Of a stretch of DNA of 64,000 nucleotides, positions 33,288 through 43,202 are shown piece by piece. This DNA comes from Rheinheimera sp. (lineage in GTDB: Bacteria; Pseudomonadota; Gammaproteobacteria; Enterobacterales; Alteromonadaceae). The notes beneath the pieces were generated by a model. That model did no database searches and was not told the origin of the DNA. It saw only the letters and a program-made list of their open reading frames with translations. The stretch is from contig NZ_JAUYGV010000001.1 in the NCBI RefSeq assembly GCF_030690345.1, forward strand, positions 900,724-964,723. Direction: 5' to 3'. Positions within the stretch are counted from its first letter, which is position 1. The number at the start of each line of letters is the position of its first letter. The position numbers and the translations under genes are program-made.

Positions 33288-34238
33288 TTAATTCACACCG
33301 CAGCATTGCCGTGCATCCAACTCCTGCCGCCACAGCTGTGCTTGCAGATAAGCCAAAGCAAGACCCTGATGGCGGCGTAAGGTACTGAAAGCCATATGAC
33401 ATTCATCAGCCAATGTCAGCTGATCTACGCGGCGGCCAATATAACGCGCATGTAAAATGCGCCCCCACAGCGCCGTCGCACTGTGTTGCTGCATTTGCTC
33501 AATCTGCGAACAGATTAACTGCTTCATGCTATCTATACGCACAGCGCTTGCATCCGGAATAGCTTGTAGCAGCGCCAGCTCTGTCAATGCTGCAGTTTGC
33601 CATTGCCCTTCTGTGTAGTAATGCTTTAACCAGTGGTTAAGCTGCTGCCGGAAATCGTGTTCAGTCAACCAATGGCTGAGCTTGTGCTGCACGGCAGGCT
33701 TTAACATCTGGTTTTTTCTAACCGGATAAATACTGCGCCGCTGCAGGCGTAACCTGGCGGCTAAATTGGCAATGCGCGGCGCCAGCATGGCGGCCAGTCC
33801 CTCTAAAAAGCACTGATGCTCAGCGGTAAAAAAGCCGGCCTGCGGGTGCTCTGCGTCAATTACGCCCAACAACTCGCCCTGATAACAAATGGGCACTGCT
33901 AACTCGGCCAGCCGCGTTGCATCGTCTGCAATGTAGTTGTCGCAGTCACGGGTATCTGTAATACACAAACTGCTTTGCTGCATGGCAACAGTACCCACAA
34001 CACCTTGTCCCGGCGCCAACCGCAGTGGTGCTATTACCCCGGTGCCAGGTTGATACTTACTGCCGGCAGCAGCAATTTGACGCAAACTGTGATCCGTCTG
34101 GTACAGGTAAATAACGTTGTCCGGCAAGGTTAAACCGCCGGCAGTCAGCTCACAGCTACGTTGGCACAGCCGGGTGATATCCTGCAGCGGGTCAATCTGA
34201 CGGTTAATTTCCAGCAAATAAGCCAGGGCGTTAGTCAT
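33288..34238 (-). CDS. GAF-domain protein with C-terminal helical domain
   Basis: A 316-residue soluble protein. The N-terminal GAF domain (about 10-155) has VIYLYQTDHSLRQIAAAG, GQGVVGTVAMQ, AELAVPICYQGELLGVIDAEH and FFTAEHQCFLEGLA. The C-terminal half is helical, with a possible helix-turn-helix near the end (LTLADECHMAFSTLRRHQGL), which suggests a one-component transcription regulator; that is inference. The ligand is unknown. The ATG at 34238 is chosen over one five codons upstream because GGAGGG lies at good spacing before it. It is upstream of the M23 peptidase gene, separated by about 90 bases. Confidence 0.8.
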   Translation of the reverse strand: MTNALAYLLEINRQIDPLQDITRLCQRSCELTAGGLTLPDNVIYLYQTDHSLRQIAAAGSKYQPGTGVIAPLRLAPGQGVVGTVAMQQSSLCITDTRDCDNYIADDATRLAELAVPICYQGELLGVIDAEHPQAGFFTAEHQCFLEGLAAMLAPRIANLAARLRLQRRSIYPVRKNQMLKPAVQHKLSHWLTEHDFRQQLNHWLKHYYTEGQWQTAALTELALLQAIPDASAVRIDSMKQLICSQIEQMQQHSATALWGRILHARYIGRRVDQLTLADECHMAFSTLRRHQGLALAYLQAQLWRQELDARQCCGVN

Positions 34239-34343
34239 AACAAAACCCTCCATGGTTTTTACACCGCGCTAACTTACCTTAAACGCCGGGCTGCTATTGC
34301 CATCTAAAACGGCATTTAGTGTAAGACATTGGCTATAAAATCA

Positions 34344-34373
34344 ACAAAAACCCCGCAACATAAGGCGGGGTTT
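34344..34373 (-). terminator. Rho-independent terminator of ffh
   Basis: AAACCCCGC / GCGGGGTTT stem (34348-34373) with an 8-base loop, and a T-run on the minus strand. It lies directly after ffh. Confidence 0.85.
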
Positions 34374-34400
34374 AGTGTTAATACTGTGATATTAAGCCGG

Positions 34401-35768
34401 TTAACGCGGTGGCAGCATACCCGGCGGTAGTTTACCGCCCATACCGCGCATCATCTTCATTAAGCCGCCCTTACCCGACATTTGCTTCATCATCTTCTGC
34501 ATTTGGGTAAACTGTTTCAGCAACTGGTTAATATCCTGCACCTGAGTGCCGGAGCCGGCAGCAATGCGTTTTTTGCGTGAGCCTTTAAGTAAATCCGGAA
34601 ACTCGCGCTCTTTGGGTGTCATCGAGTTAATAATGGCTTCCATTTTAACAAACTGTTTATCGCCCATCTGATTTGCCGCACCGGCCGGCAGGTTTTTCAT
34701 GCCCGGCAATTTATCCAGCATCGACATCATGCCGCCCATGCCGCGCATCTGCACCAGTTGCTCACGAAAATCTTCTAATGAAAAGCCTTTGCCTTTCATC
34801 ATCTTCTGCGCCATCTTCGCCGTTTTTTCTTTGTCGACTTTTTGCTCAAGCTCTTCAATTAAGCTCAGCACATCACCCATTCCCAGAATACGCGAGGCAA
34901 CGCGGTCGGGGTGAAACGGCTCTAACGCATCGGTTTTTTCACCGGTACCGAGAAACTTAATCGGCTTGCCGGTAATATGGCGGATAGACAGCGCCGCACC
35001 ACCGCGCGCATCACCGTCGGCTTTAGTCAGAATAACGCCGGTAAGTGGCAGTGCATCATTAAAGGCTTTGGCAGTATTGGCCGCATCCTGGCCCGTCATG
35101 GCATCCACCACAAACAGGGTTTCTATCGGTTTTACTGCCGCGTGCAGCGCTTTAATCTCATCCATCATCTCGCTGTCAACGTGCAGACGACCGGCGGTAT
35201 CGACTAACAGCACATCAAAAATACGGGTGCGGGCATGAGCAATAGCCGCATTGACAATATCGACCGGCTTTTGCGAAATATCACTGGGGAAAAACTCTAC
35301 ACCGATATCGTTGGCCAGGGTTTCCAGCTGTTTAATCGCCGCAGGGCGATAGACGTCAGCCGACACCACTAATACTTTCTTCTTTTTACGCTCGGTTAAA
35401 AACTTAGCCAGTTTGCCGACAGAGGTAGTTTTACCCGCACCTTGCAAACCTGCCATTAACACCACAGCCGGTGGCTGGGTATTAAGGGTCAATTCCTCGT
35501 TAGCATCGCCCATCGCCTCTTCCAAAGCTTTGCGGACAATTTTGAGGAACTCCTGGCCGGGTGTCAGACTTTTGCTGACCTCTAACCCTACCGAGCGCTG
35601 CTTTACATTAGCAACAAAGTCGCGCACCACCGGCAAGGCGACGTCGGCTTCAAGCAGGGCCATACGTACTTCGCGCAGGGTATCTTTAATATTGTCTTCG
35701 GTTAAACGACCACGGCCGGTGATGTTTTTCAGGCTGGCACTTAAACGATCGGATAGATTCTCAAACAT
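34401..35768 (-). CDS. ffh: Signal recognition particle protein Ffh
   Basis: A 455-residue GTPase of the SRP that binds 4.5S RNA and delivers nascent membrane proteins to FtsY. The N domain is at 1-90. The G domain has GLQGAGKTTSVGKLA near 107, DTAGRLHVD and TKADGDARGG. The Met-rich M domain is at 300-455, with the RNA-binding SGTQVQDINQLLKQF segment and a terminal MMRGMGGKLPPGM. Length matches E. coli Ffh (453). It is divergent from ypjD, the same neighbour pair as in E. coli. Confidence 0.98.
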   Translation of the reverse strand: MFENLSDRLSASLKNITGRGRLTEDNIKDTLREVRMALLEADVALPVVRDFVANVKQRSVGLEVSKSLTPGQEFLKIVRKALEEAMGDANEELTLNTQPPAVVLMAGLQGAGKTTSVGKLAKFLTERKKKKVLVVSADVYRPAAIKQLETLANDIGVEFFPSDISQKPVDIVNAAIAHARTRIFDVLLVDTAGRLHVDSEMMDEIKALHAAVKPIETLFVVDAMTGQDAANTAKAFNDALPLTGVILTKADGDARGGAALSIRHITGKPIKFLGTGEKTDALEPFHPDRVASRILGMGDVLSLIEELEQKVDKEKTAKMAQKMMKGKGFSLEDFREQLVQMRGMGGMMSMLDKLPGMKNLPAGAANQMGDKQFVKMEAIINSMTPKEREFPDLLKGSRKKRIAAGSGTQVQDINQLLKQFTQMQKMMKQMSGKGGLMKMMRGMGGKLPPGMLPPR

Positions 35769-35918
35769 GGCTTTTTCACTCAGCAGCGATAATGTCGCCG
35801 ATTATACCAAACTCAAGCGACAGAAGCAGCCGTTAAGAAACTGTTGAATGCAGCTATGGGCATCCGGCAAAAGTTGCAATACAATGGTTAGCCATTAAAA
35901 CAAAAGGAAATGCTGCTG

Positions 35919-36725
35919 ATGTCTACGGTGCTGTTAACTGCGCTGGCCTTAATTGCTTATCTGGTTGCGACCGGCTCGGTACTGCTGCGCATTTTTCATC
36001 CACAGGGGCCGCATTTTAAAACCACCTTCAGCGCCGCCATTGCCGGCCTGGTACTGCATATGCTGGTACTGGTAACCATGCTATTTACTGAGCAGGGACA
36101 AAATTTCAGCTTGCTGAATGTCAGCTCTCTGGTGTGTTGGTTAATAACCGTGGCCATAACCCTTACTGCACTGCGCACGCCGACTATTTTATTGCTACCG
36201 GTGGTATATGGCTTTGCCAGCCTGGTGCAGCTGGCCGTGTTGACCTTACCGCACAGTGTGCAACTGCAGCACTTTGAGCAAAATATTGTTCTGCTGCTGC
36301 ATATTATGCTGGCGTTTATCGCTTACACCATTTTAATGATGGCGATGCTGTACTCGTTTCAGGTTAGCTATATCAGCAACAGATTAAAGCAGAAAGACTT
36401 TGCCGCCATGACACGGCATATGCCGCCTTTAGTACAGGCCGAAGTGTTACAATTTCGCATCCTGTTGGCCGGCACTATACTGCTGGGGCTGGCCTTGTTG
36501 GTTGCTGCGGTTTTTATGGATAACTGGCTGGCGAAAGACAACCTGCATAAAAACGTGTTCAGCCTACTTGGTTTTGCTGTTTTTGCCGTGTTATGTTGGG
36601 GCCATGCCCGCAAAGGCTGGCGCGGTAAAACCGCAAACATTTTAACTGTCACCGGTGCGGCCTTGTTAACACTTGGCTATTTTGGCAGCCGCTTTGTACG
36701 CGAAGTGCTGCTAAATACACTTTAA
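35919..36725 (+). CDS. ypjD: CcsA-like inner membrane protein YpjD
   Basis: A 268-residue polytopic membrane protein, with eight hydrophobic segments, of the CcsA/CcmF cytochrome-c-assembly superfamily; closest to E. coli YpjD. Family marks are FSLLNVSSLVCW, LLLHIMLAFIAYTILMMAMLYSFQ (start 121), a WGHARKGWRGK loop, and a LGYFGSRFV ending. Whether YpjD handles heme is not established. The ATG at 35919 is preferred to one three codons upstream because the AAAGGAA is better spaced. It is divergent from ffh and upstream of yfjD in the same direction. Confidence 0.93.
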   Translation: MSTVLLTALALIAYLVATGSVLLRIFHPQGPHFKTTFSAAIAGLVLHMLVLVTMLFTEQGQNFSLLNVSSLVCWLITVAITLTALRTPTILLLPVVYGFASLVQLAVLTLPHSVQLQHFEQNIVLLLHIMLAFIAYTILMMAMLYSFQVSYISNRLKQKDFAAMTRHMPPLVQAEVLQFRILLAGTILLGLALLVAAVFMDNWLAKDNLHKNVFSLLGFAVFAVLCWGHARKGWRGKTANILTVTGAALLTLGYFGSRFVREVLLNTL

Positions 36726-36790
36726 TTCTTGACTCAACCGGCACTTCGTAATATCAAGTACGGGTGTTTGGCAATACGGGTATTTAACTC

Positions 36791-38059
36791 TTGGACGACA
36801 TATCGACGGGTACGCTGTTTATTATTCTTGGCGTGCTCTTATTCATATCTGCCTATTTCTCGGGATCAGAAACAGGCATGATGTCTGTTAACCCTTATCG
36901 TTTAAAGCATTTAACAAACGAGAACCATAAGGGTGCCATCAGGGTCAGCGAACTGTTAAAACGGCCTGATCGCTTAATCGGCCTTATTTTAATTGGCAAT
37001 AACCTGGTGAATATCGCAGCCTCTGCGATCGCTACCATTATTGGTCTGCGTTTATACGGCGATGTCGGTATCGCTATTGCGACGGTAGCGTTAACGATGG
37101 TGGTGTTAGTGTTTGCCGAAGTCACACCAAAGACTATCGCGGCTCTGCACCCGGAGCGTATTGCCTTTCCCAGTTCAGCCTTACTTAAAATATTGTTAAA
37201 AGTTTTTTATCCGCTGGTGTGGTTGGTCAATTTTATTACTAACGGCATTTTATCCATTTTGGGTATTAGCCCGGAGAAGCATCAGGGTAACAGCTTAAGC
37301 GCTGAAGAGCTGCGCACTGTGGTGCATGAAGCCGGCGCGCTTATTCCCGAGCAGCACCAAAGTATGCTGGTGGGGGTGCTGGATTTAGAAAATGCCACGG
37401 TGGAAGATATTATGGTGCCGCGCAATGAAATTGTCGGTATTGATATTAACGACGAGTGGAAAGATATTGAGCGCCAGCTGGCGAATATGCAGTACAGCCG
37501 TATTTTGCTGTATCGCGACAGCATAGACGAAGCCATTGGCTTTGTGCATCCGCGCGAGCTAATGCGCCTGCTGATCAAAGAGCAACTGACCAAGGCCACG
37601 TTAATGCGGGCCGTCAGTGAAATTTACTTTATTCCGGAAGGCACTCAGCTCAATACCCAGTTGCTGAAATTTCAGCGCACTAAAGAGCGCATTGGTTTAG
37701 TGGTAGATGAATACGGTGATATTCAGGGCCTGGTAACCCTGGCCGATATTCTGGAAGAAGTGGTAGGTGAATTTACTACTGATGTTGCTGAAGACAGTAA
37801 CGAAGATATTTTACCGCAACCGGACGGCTCTTACCTGATTGACGGCAGTATTAACCTGCGGGATTTAAACCGCGAAATGCAGCTGGAACTGCCGACAGAC
37901 GGCCCGAAAACGCTGAACGGTTTAATTCTGGAATATCTGGAAGAGATCCCCCAGGGCAAACTTAGCATCCGCTTATCCGGCTACCCGCTGGAGGTTGTTG
38001 ACGTGCAGGACAACATGATTAAAACCGTGCGCCTGCTGCCGCATCTGAAAAAGGTTTAA
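36791..38059 (+). CDS. yfjD: CNNM/CorC-type membrane protein with CBS domains (YfjD)
   Basis: A 422-residue protein with an N-terminal DUF21/CNNM membrane domain of about four helices (LFISAYFSGSETGMMSVN, LVFAEVTPKTIAA). A CBS pair lies at about 205-335 (VEDIMVPRNEIVGID, YGDIQGLVTLADILEEVVG), followed by a C-terminal CorC_HlyC domain (LEVVDVQDNMIKTVRL). It is linked to Mg/Co transport. The start is TTG: the codon just upstream is an in-frame stop, and the N-terminus then matches E. coli YfjD (MEHISTTTL versus MDDISTGTL). It lies 65 bases after ypjD. Confidence 0.95.
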   Translation: MDDISTGTLFIILGVLLFISAYFSGSETGMMSVNPYRLKHLTNENHKGAIRVSELLKRPDRLIGLILIGNNLVNIAASAIATIIGLRLYGDVGIAIATVALTMVVLVFAEVTPKTIAALHPERIAFPSSALLKILLKVFYPLVWLVNFITNGILSILGISPEKHQGNSLSAEELRTVVHEAGALIPEQHQSMLVGVLDLENATVEDIMVPRNEIVGIDINDEWKDIERQLANMQYSRILLYRDSIDEAIGFVHPRELMRLLIKEQLTKATLMRAVSEIYFIPEGTQLNTQLLKFQRTKERIGLVVDEYGDIQGLVTLADILEEVVGEFTTDVAEDSNEDILPQPDGSYLIDGSINLRDLNREMQLELPTDGPKTLNGLILEYLEEIPQGKLSIRLSGYPLEVVDVQDNMIKTVRLLPHLKKV

Positions 38060-38070
38060 ACCAGAGACAT

Positions 38071-38097
38071 AAAAAAACCGGCATTGCCGGTTTTTTT
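38071..38097. terminator. Bidirectional terminator between yfjD and transglycosylase
   Basis: CCGGC / GCCGG stem with an ATT loop, flanked by seven As on the left and seven Ts on the right, working for both convergent genes. Confidence 0.85.
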
Positions 38098-38112
38098 GTT
38101 GCAGTGTTATTG

Positions 38113-38742
38113 TTAGCCGAAAAACAGCCGCCACAGCCAACCACGTTTTAAATCGTCTTCGCAGCCTTTTAACTGACCGGCATACACCTTAGCCCGGTGA
38201 TCAACTTTGTGCGCTACCTTAACCAACCAGGCTTTATTTTTGTAGCTGCCACGGCGGTAACCGCCCCAGCCCTCATGGTAATTAAGATACTGATTGTAGG
38301 CATCCCACTTTGAAACTTTGTTCAGTCGCTGGCTTTTGCTGATATACCAGCCCATAAAGTCCATGGCGTCGTCAAAGTTATCGCGGCTGGCCCAAAACCG
38401 GTTGGCTTCTTTTACGTACTCATCCCAGGTTACCGTTTTCGCTTGCGAATAACCATAAGCGCTGCTGGCACGGCCATAGGGGATAAAGCCTAAGAACCAG
38501 CGCATCGGTGGCCTGGCATTGTGCTTAAAGCTGCTTTCCTGATACATCATGCTCATTGGCACATGAATAGGCACACCCCACTTGTCGCGGACTTTAGCGG
38601 CTGCGTCGTACCAATCGCGGTGTTCATAGAAAATTTCACACAGATTAGAGCTATTCTGCGGCGGCGGTGTACTGCAACTGCTGAGCAACAACGCGGCAGC
38701 TGTTGCCATCAGCAGTACTTTAACGGGGATTTGAACTTTCTT
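38113..38742 (-). CDS. Lytic transglycosylase-like lipoprotein (SLT domain)
   Basis: A 209-residue lipoprotein. The signal peptide ends at lipobox LLSSC, Cys about 24. The domain carries MYQESSF, with the probable catalytic Glu, then SAYGYSQAKTVTWDEY and YNQYLNYHEGWGGYRRGSY, which are SLT family features. Such enzymes cleave glycan strands of peptidoglycan from the outer-membrane side. The ATG at 38742 (MKKVQIP) is chosen because the lipoprotein signal then starts normally. A frame extending 13 codons upstream is less likely. It is convergent with yfjD. Confidence 0.9.
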   Translation of the reverse strand, partial: KKVQIPVKVLLMATAAALLLSSCSTPPPQNSSNLCEIFYEHRDWYDAAAKVRDKWGVPIHVPMSMMYQESSFKHNARPPMRWFLGFIPYGRASSAYGYSQAKTVTWDEYVKEANRFWASRDNFDDAMDFMGWYISKSQRLNKVSKWDAYNQYLNYHEGWGGYRRGSYKNKAWLVKVAHKVDHRAKVYAGQLKGCEDDLKRGWLWRLFFG

Positions 38743-38812
38743 CATCCGGCTGATTCTAACAAGCTGCACGGATGCAACCAAGTTTTTTTATTCTCCCCGG
38801 ACATTGTTACGG

Positions 38813-40423
38813 CTACCCTGAGGTAGCCGTTTTTTTATTGTCACAGGCCGGTACTTCGGCAAAATATTCAGCAATATATTGCTCAAAACTGATGCTATCC
38901 TGCTGTTCCAACTGTTGCTGTTGTTGCAACGACTGCTCCGCCGCGGCCGTAAACTGCGCCCCGGTATAGTACTGATATGGCTCTTGCAATAACTGCTGAC
39001 GATACTGTGCCGATAACTGCAGCGTATAGTTGCCGTTATCCTGCTGCTGTGAGAGCAACTGATTAAGCAGCTTGCCGGAAAAGGTTTGAGCCGGGTCAAG
39101 CAAGCCCATGTAAAACTGCTTTAACGCGCCGCTGTATCGATCCGTGCCGTAAGCGGTATCCAGGTGCTGCGCCACCGGCATCATGTCGGCAAACAGCTCT
39201 TCTGCCCAGTCGAGCATTAACCTGGGCTGGCCTTGCTGCAAAATATCTAAATTACTACGCCGGCCATCTGTTACCACTTTTTTCAGGTTCTGCTCGGTAA
39301 TGCTTTGTTCTTCTGCCGTCAGAGCCGGGCTGTCCTGCAACAAACAATACAACAGGAACACATCTAAAAAGTGCATCTGCTCTGCGGTGATGCCCACAGC
39401 ACTGAACGGATTAACATCCAACGCCCGCACTTCGACATATTCTACCCCACGCTTTGCTAAAGCACAGGTTGGCCGTTCACCGGATTGCGTAGTGCGTTTA
39501 GGCCGGATGGTAGAGTAAAATTCATTTTCTATCTGCAGTACATTGGCATTCAGTTGCTGATACTCACCCGCCACCTTAACGCCAATGTTGCGGTATTCTT
39601 CCGACGGCATACTGATGGCCGCATGCAAACCGGCGATATATTCCGCCAGGCTGTTGTAAGTAACGTTCAGGCTTGACTGCGCACTGTTGGTATAGCCAAG
39701 GTCACTCATCCGTAAAGAGGTGGCATAAGGCAAATATAACGAGCCCTTACCTAATGGCTGAAACTGATAACGGCTGCTGCGCCCTTCTAAAAACGACTTA
39801 CACATCGCCGGCGAGGCACCGAACAGATACACAATCAGCCAGACATAACGCTTATAGTTACGAATAAGCGCCAGGTACTGCGCCGAAATAAAGTCCTGCA
39901 GGTCGCCGCTTTGCCCCAGCAATTCTTGGTATTGCTGCCAAAAGCTTTCTGACATAGAAAAATTAAAATGCACGCCGCTGATGGCCTGCATCATACTGCC
40001 ATAACGATTATGCAGACCTTTGCGGTACAGGGTTTTCATCCGGCCGACATTAGAGCTGCCATACTGTGCAAACGGGATTTGCTGCTGATTGCTGATAAAG
40101 CACGGCATACTGCCGGCCCAAAACTGCTCGTCGGCGATGTTTTTAATGGTAAAACGATGAATATCGGCCAGTTGCGCCAGCGTAGTGTCGATATTGTCAC
40201 TTACCGGAGTAATAAATTCGAGCAGGGATTCAGAGAAATCTGTGGTGATCAACGGATGTGTTAACGCTGAGCCCAGTTGCTGCGCATGAGGCGTTAACGC
40301 CAGTTTACCATCGGCATGCACACGCAAGGTTTCACGCTCAATACCATGTTTAATACCCACTACCGCCCGTTGATAAGGCGCAGTGTTGAGCATGGCCAGG
40401 CGTTGTTGTAAAAAAGAGCCCAA
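38813..40423 (-). CDS. gshA: Glutamate-cysteine ligase
   Basis: A 536-residue GshA (class I gamma-glutamylcysteine synthetase), the first step of glutathione synthesis. Recognisable are GIERETLRV near residue 27, the TDFSESLLEFITP segment, KTLYRKGLHNRYG, SGVHFNFS, TSLRMSDLGYTN and YVEVRALDVNPFSAVGI. Length is slightly above E. coli GshA (518). No partner gshB is in the window. The divergent Aer-like gene is 226 bases upstream, and that gap contains no clear gene. Confidence 0.97.
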   Translation of the reverse strand: MGSFLQQRLAMLNTAPYQRAVVGIKHGIERETLRVHADGKLALTPHAQQLGSALTHPLITTDFSESLLEFITPVSDNIDTTLAQLADIHRFTIKNIADEQFWAGSMPCFISNQQQIPFAQYGSSNVGRMKTLYRKGLHNRYGSMMQAISGVHFNFSMSESFWQQYQELLGQSGDLQDFISAQYLALIRNYKRYVWLIVYLFGASPAMCKSFLEGRSSRYQFQPLGKGSLYLPYATSLRMSDLGYTNSAQSSLNVTYNSLAEYIAGLHAAISMPSEEYRNIGVKVAGEYQQLNANVLQIENEFYSTIRPKRTTQSGERPTCALAKRGVEYVEVRALDVNPFSAVGITAEQMHFLDVFLLYCLLQDSPALTAEEQSITEQNLKKVVTDGRRSNLDILQQGQPRLMLDWAEELFADMMPVAQHLDTAYGTDRYSGALKQFYMGLLDPAQTFSGKLLNQLLSQQQDNGNYTLQLSAQYRQQLLQEPYQYYTGAQFTAAAEQSLQQQQQLEQQDSISFEQYIAEYFAEVPACDNKKTATSG

Positions 40424-40649
40424 GTTATTTCCTTAATCGGTAACCGTGTTCCGCAGAAATTGGGGCGGCACAACGAAACTCAAGAGCGAGCCTTAATTTA
40501 GCCTGCATTTTTAGTTTCAACAATCAGTTTTGTTGTTTGTACCGCTTAACAGGACGAACGCCGGGCCACTGTGCTGCAATCCCGGCATTTATGCATTAGA
40601 ATTCAATACTTAGACAAAGCTGCATACTTTACTCAATGGATAAAACACT

Positions 40650-42194
40650 ATGAACCGTCGCAACCAGGCTGTCGTTAATGAAGAAGTTCGTTTCCCGGCA
40701 GAGCAGGAGTTAGTCTCTACTACTGATTTACGCGGTGTGATTACCTACGCCAATCCGGCGTTTTGCCAGGTGGCCGGCTATACCGAACAAGAGTTGCTGG
40801 GTAAAAACCATAATCTGGTGCGCCATCCCGATATGCCCGCCGCCGCTTTTGCCGACTTATGGCAAAAGTTAAAACTGGGCCAGTCATGGCGCGGCGTAGT
40901 AAAAAACCGCTGTAAAGATGGCCGTTACTATTGGGTTGATGCCTTTGTTACGCCCATTTATGAGCAAAATAAACTTATTGGCTATCAGTCGGTCCGCGTA
41001 AAACCGGATGCCACAATGATTCAACGCGCAGAAGCCGCTTACCCCGCCATGTTGCAGGGCAAAACGCCGACCGATTGGCGCAGCCGCTTTGGCGCTAAAC
41101 GTGCTGCCGCTGTAGCACTGACAATACTACTGGCCGGCGCAGGCGCCATGCTGTTTGGTGGTCACTTTTTATGGGCATTGCTGTTACCGCTGGTCTGGTT
41201 AGTCTGTTGTTATGACGAGTTATTTATTATTCCGGCCAAACTGCAACAGGTTCGCAGCGAATTTGACAGTGTCTCGCGCTGGATCTATTCCGGCTTTGGC
41301 CCCTTTGGTATTGCAGATTTTCAGTTGAAGATGTGTCAGGCCAGGTTGCGCACTGTGTTGGGCCGCACCGCCGACAGCACCAATGCGTTAAACGTGATTG
41401 CTGAAACCCAGGGCGAAGCGGTTAACATGACCGAACAAGGCATTCATCAGCAACATGAACAACTGACCGGCATCGTCGCGGCCACCACCCAACTATATGC
41501 CACAGTGCAGGATATCGCTGAACGCACGCAGCAAACGCACCAGCAAGTCAGCGAAACCCACAGTATTTGTGAAACCGCCAAAGGCGCGATGAAACACACC
41601 GCCCACACCGTACAAAAGCTGGCCACTGAGGTACAAGGTGCAGCCGCTACAGCCGATGGCCTGGCCGTGGAAGCAGAACGCATCGGCAAAGTCATGACCG
41701 AAATTCAGGGCATTGCCGATCAAACTAACCTGTTGGCACTAAATGCCGCCATAGAGGCCGCCCGCGCCGGCGAACATGGCCGCGGCTTTGCTGTGGTAGC
41801 CGATGAAGTGCGGGCGCTGTCATCCCGCACTCACAACGCGACAGAGCAAATTAAACAGTCGGTGAGCGAAATTCAGCAAACCCTGCTCAGCTGGGGCAAA
41901 GTAATGCTGCAAAGCCGGCAACAGGCAGATGTTTGTGTGCAGGAAACGCAGCACAGCGAGCAGCAACTGGCTGAGATTTCACGCATGGTAGATAACATCT
42001 CACACTTGTCGTCACAAATTGCTACCGCCGCCACCCAACAAGGGGTAGTGGCGCAAGATGTGCAGCAAAGCGTAAATAATATTCAGCAGATTGCAGAAAC
42101 GAACCTGGCGAATATTCAGATAGTGTCTGAGAACAGTAAAAGTTTGCAGCAAAAAACCGGCCAAATCGCCGGGTTAAATAAAAGCTTTGGCTGA
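40650..42194 (+). CDS. aer: Aer-type PAS methyl-accepting chemotaxis receptor
   Basis: A 514-residue energy/redox-taxis receptor. The N-terminal PAS domain, about 15-125, is very close to E. coli Aer: [29 protein letters not shown] and [14 protein letters not shown]. Aer PAS binds FAD. A hydrophobic membrane anchor lies at about 150-190. A long coiled-coil signalling domain follows, with the hairpin tip [20 protein letters not shown] near 355-375. It lacks a periplasmic domain, as Aer does. It should signal to CheA/CheW. A strong terminator follows. Confidence 0.93.
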   Translation: MNRRNQAVVNEEVRFPAEQELVSTTDLRGVITYANPAFCQVAGYTEQELLGKNHNLVRHPDMPAAAFADLWQKLKLGQSWRGVVKNRCKDGRYYWVDAFVTPIYEQNKLIGYQSVRVKPDATMIQRAEAAYPAMLQGKTPTDWRSRFGAKRAAAVALTILLAGAGAMLFGGHFLWALLLPLVWLVCCYDELFIIPAKLQQVRSEFDSVSRWIYSGFGPFGIADFQLKMCQARLRTVLGRTADSTNALNVIAETQGEAVNMTEQGIHQQHEQLTGIVAATTQLYATVQDIAERTQQTHQQVSETHSICETAKGAMKHTAHTVQKLATEVQGAAATADGLAVEAERIGKVMTEIQGIADQTNLLALNAAIEAARAGEHGRGFAVVADEVRALSSRTHNATEQIKQSVSEIQQTLLSWGKVMLQSRQQADVCVQETQHSEQQLAEISRMVDNISHLSSQIATAATQQGVVAQDVQQSVNNIQQIAETNLANIQIVSENSKSLQQKTGQIAGLNKSFG

Positions 42195-42197
42195 TAA

Positions 42198-42229
42198 CAA
42201 AACACTCCGCTGCGGCGGAGTGTTTTTTT
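42198..42229. terminator. Rho-independent terminator after aer
   Basis: AAACACTCCGC / GCGGAGTGTTT stem with a TGCG loop and a seven-T tail on the plus strand. It lies between aer and the convergent pssA. Confidence 0.88.
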
Positions 42230-42247
42230 GGGCGTGAGGCGCGACGG

Positions 42248-43078
42248 TTATTCCGTTTTATCTTTGCTGTTGTCTGCTTCGGGCTTGGCGTTATTGTTAT
42301 CCAGATCAGCGAAGTCGGCGTCATCAGAGTCGCCAACCACATGCTCCAGCTTTAATTTACGCACACTACGGATCGTGGTCACCGGACCGGAGCAGGCATA
42401 AATAAAGAAGATACCAAACAGCATTTCAGCCGGGCGCGACGCTATAACCACAAACACTAACACCACCACTAAGATGGTAAGAAAGGATACTTTATCGCGC
42501 CAGTTCACATCTTTAAATGAGTTATAACGGAAATTACTTACCATCAGTAATCCGGTTACGATAGTCAGCAAGCCGACTAAATAGCCGATATTATCGCCGT
42601 CAATTTGGTAGATACTGCCGGTCCATACCATACCGGCTACGATCGCCGCGGCAGCCGGACTGGCTAAGCCCTGAAAAAACCGGCCATCGGTAACGCCTAA
42701 ATTAGCGTTAAAGCGTGCCAGACGCAGCGCCGCACAAGCGACAAAAATAAAGGCGGCTAACCAGCCAAACTTACCGTACTCTGCCAAACCCCAGTTGTAC
42801 GCCACCAAAGCCGGTGCCATGCCAAAAGATAACATATCTGACATGCTGTCGTATTGGGCGCCAAACTCACTTTGGGTATTGGTTAAGCGCGCAACACGGC
42901 CATCCAGGCCATCAAATATCATCGCGATAAAAATAGCCACCGCAGCCGCTTCAAAGTGGCCGTTCATTGACGAGACGATAGCAAAAAAACCGGAAAACAA
43001 GCCGGCAGTGGTCAGTAAATTAGGTAACAGATAAATACCCTTGCGCGGGCTGGTGTCATTCGTTTTTGACTCGGTCAT
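42248..43078 (-). CDS. pssA: CDP-diacylglycerol-serine O-phosphatidyltransferase
   Basis: A 276-residue membrane enzyme making phosphatidylserine, the precursor of phosphatidylethanolamine. The CDP-alcohol phosphotransferase motif is complete: DGLDGRVARLTNTQSEFGAQ (start near 72), then YDSMSD. Several helices surround it. This is the membrane type II PssA rather than the E. coli phospholipase-D-like type. The C-terminal tail is acidic. The ATG at 43078 (MTESKTND) is chosen because homologues begin close before GIYLLPN. It is convergent with aer. Confidence 0.93.
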   Translation of the reverse strand: MTESKTNDTSPRKGIYLLPNLLTTAGLFSGFFAIVSSMNGHFEAAAVAIFIAMIFDGLDGRVARLTNTQSEFGAQYDSMSDMLSFGMAPALVAYNWGLAEYGKFGWLAAFIFVACAALRLARFNANLGVTDGRFFQGLASPAAAAIVAGMVWTGSIYQIDGDNIGYLVGLLTIVTGLLMVSNFRYNSFKDVNWRDKVSFLTILVVVLVFVVIASRPAEMLFGIFFIYACSGPVTTIRSVRKLKLEHVVGDSDDADFADLDNNNAKPEADNSKDKTE

Positions 43079-43146
43079 AAAGCACTTCTGCGTTGAGGAA
43101 TTACAAAGGATTATAAGGGACATACCTTAACATGGATAGTCTGCAG

Positions 43147-43174
43147 GCAAAAGTGACCGCCGAAGCGGTCACTT
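43147..43174 (-). terminator. Terminator of clpB
   Basis: AAGTGACCGC / GCGGTCACTT, ten perfect pairs with a CGAA loop (43151-43174), followed on the minus strand by TTTTG. The T-tail is short. Confidence 0.7.
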
Positions 43175-43202
43175 AACCGGCAATACCTTTGCAGCTTTGC
43201 TG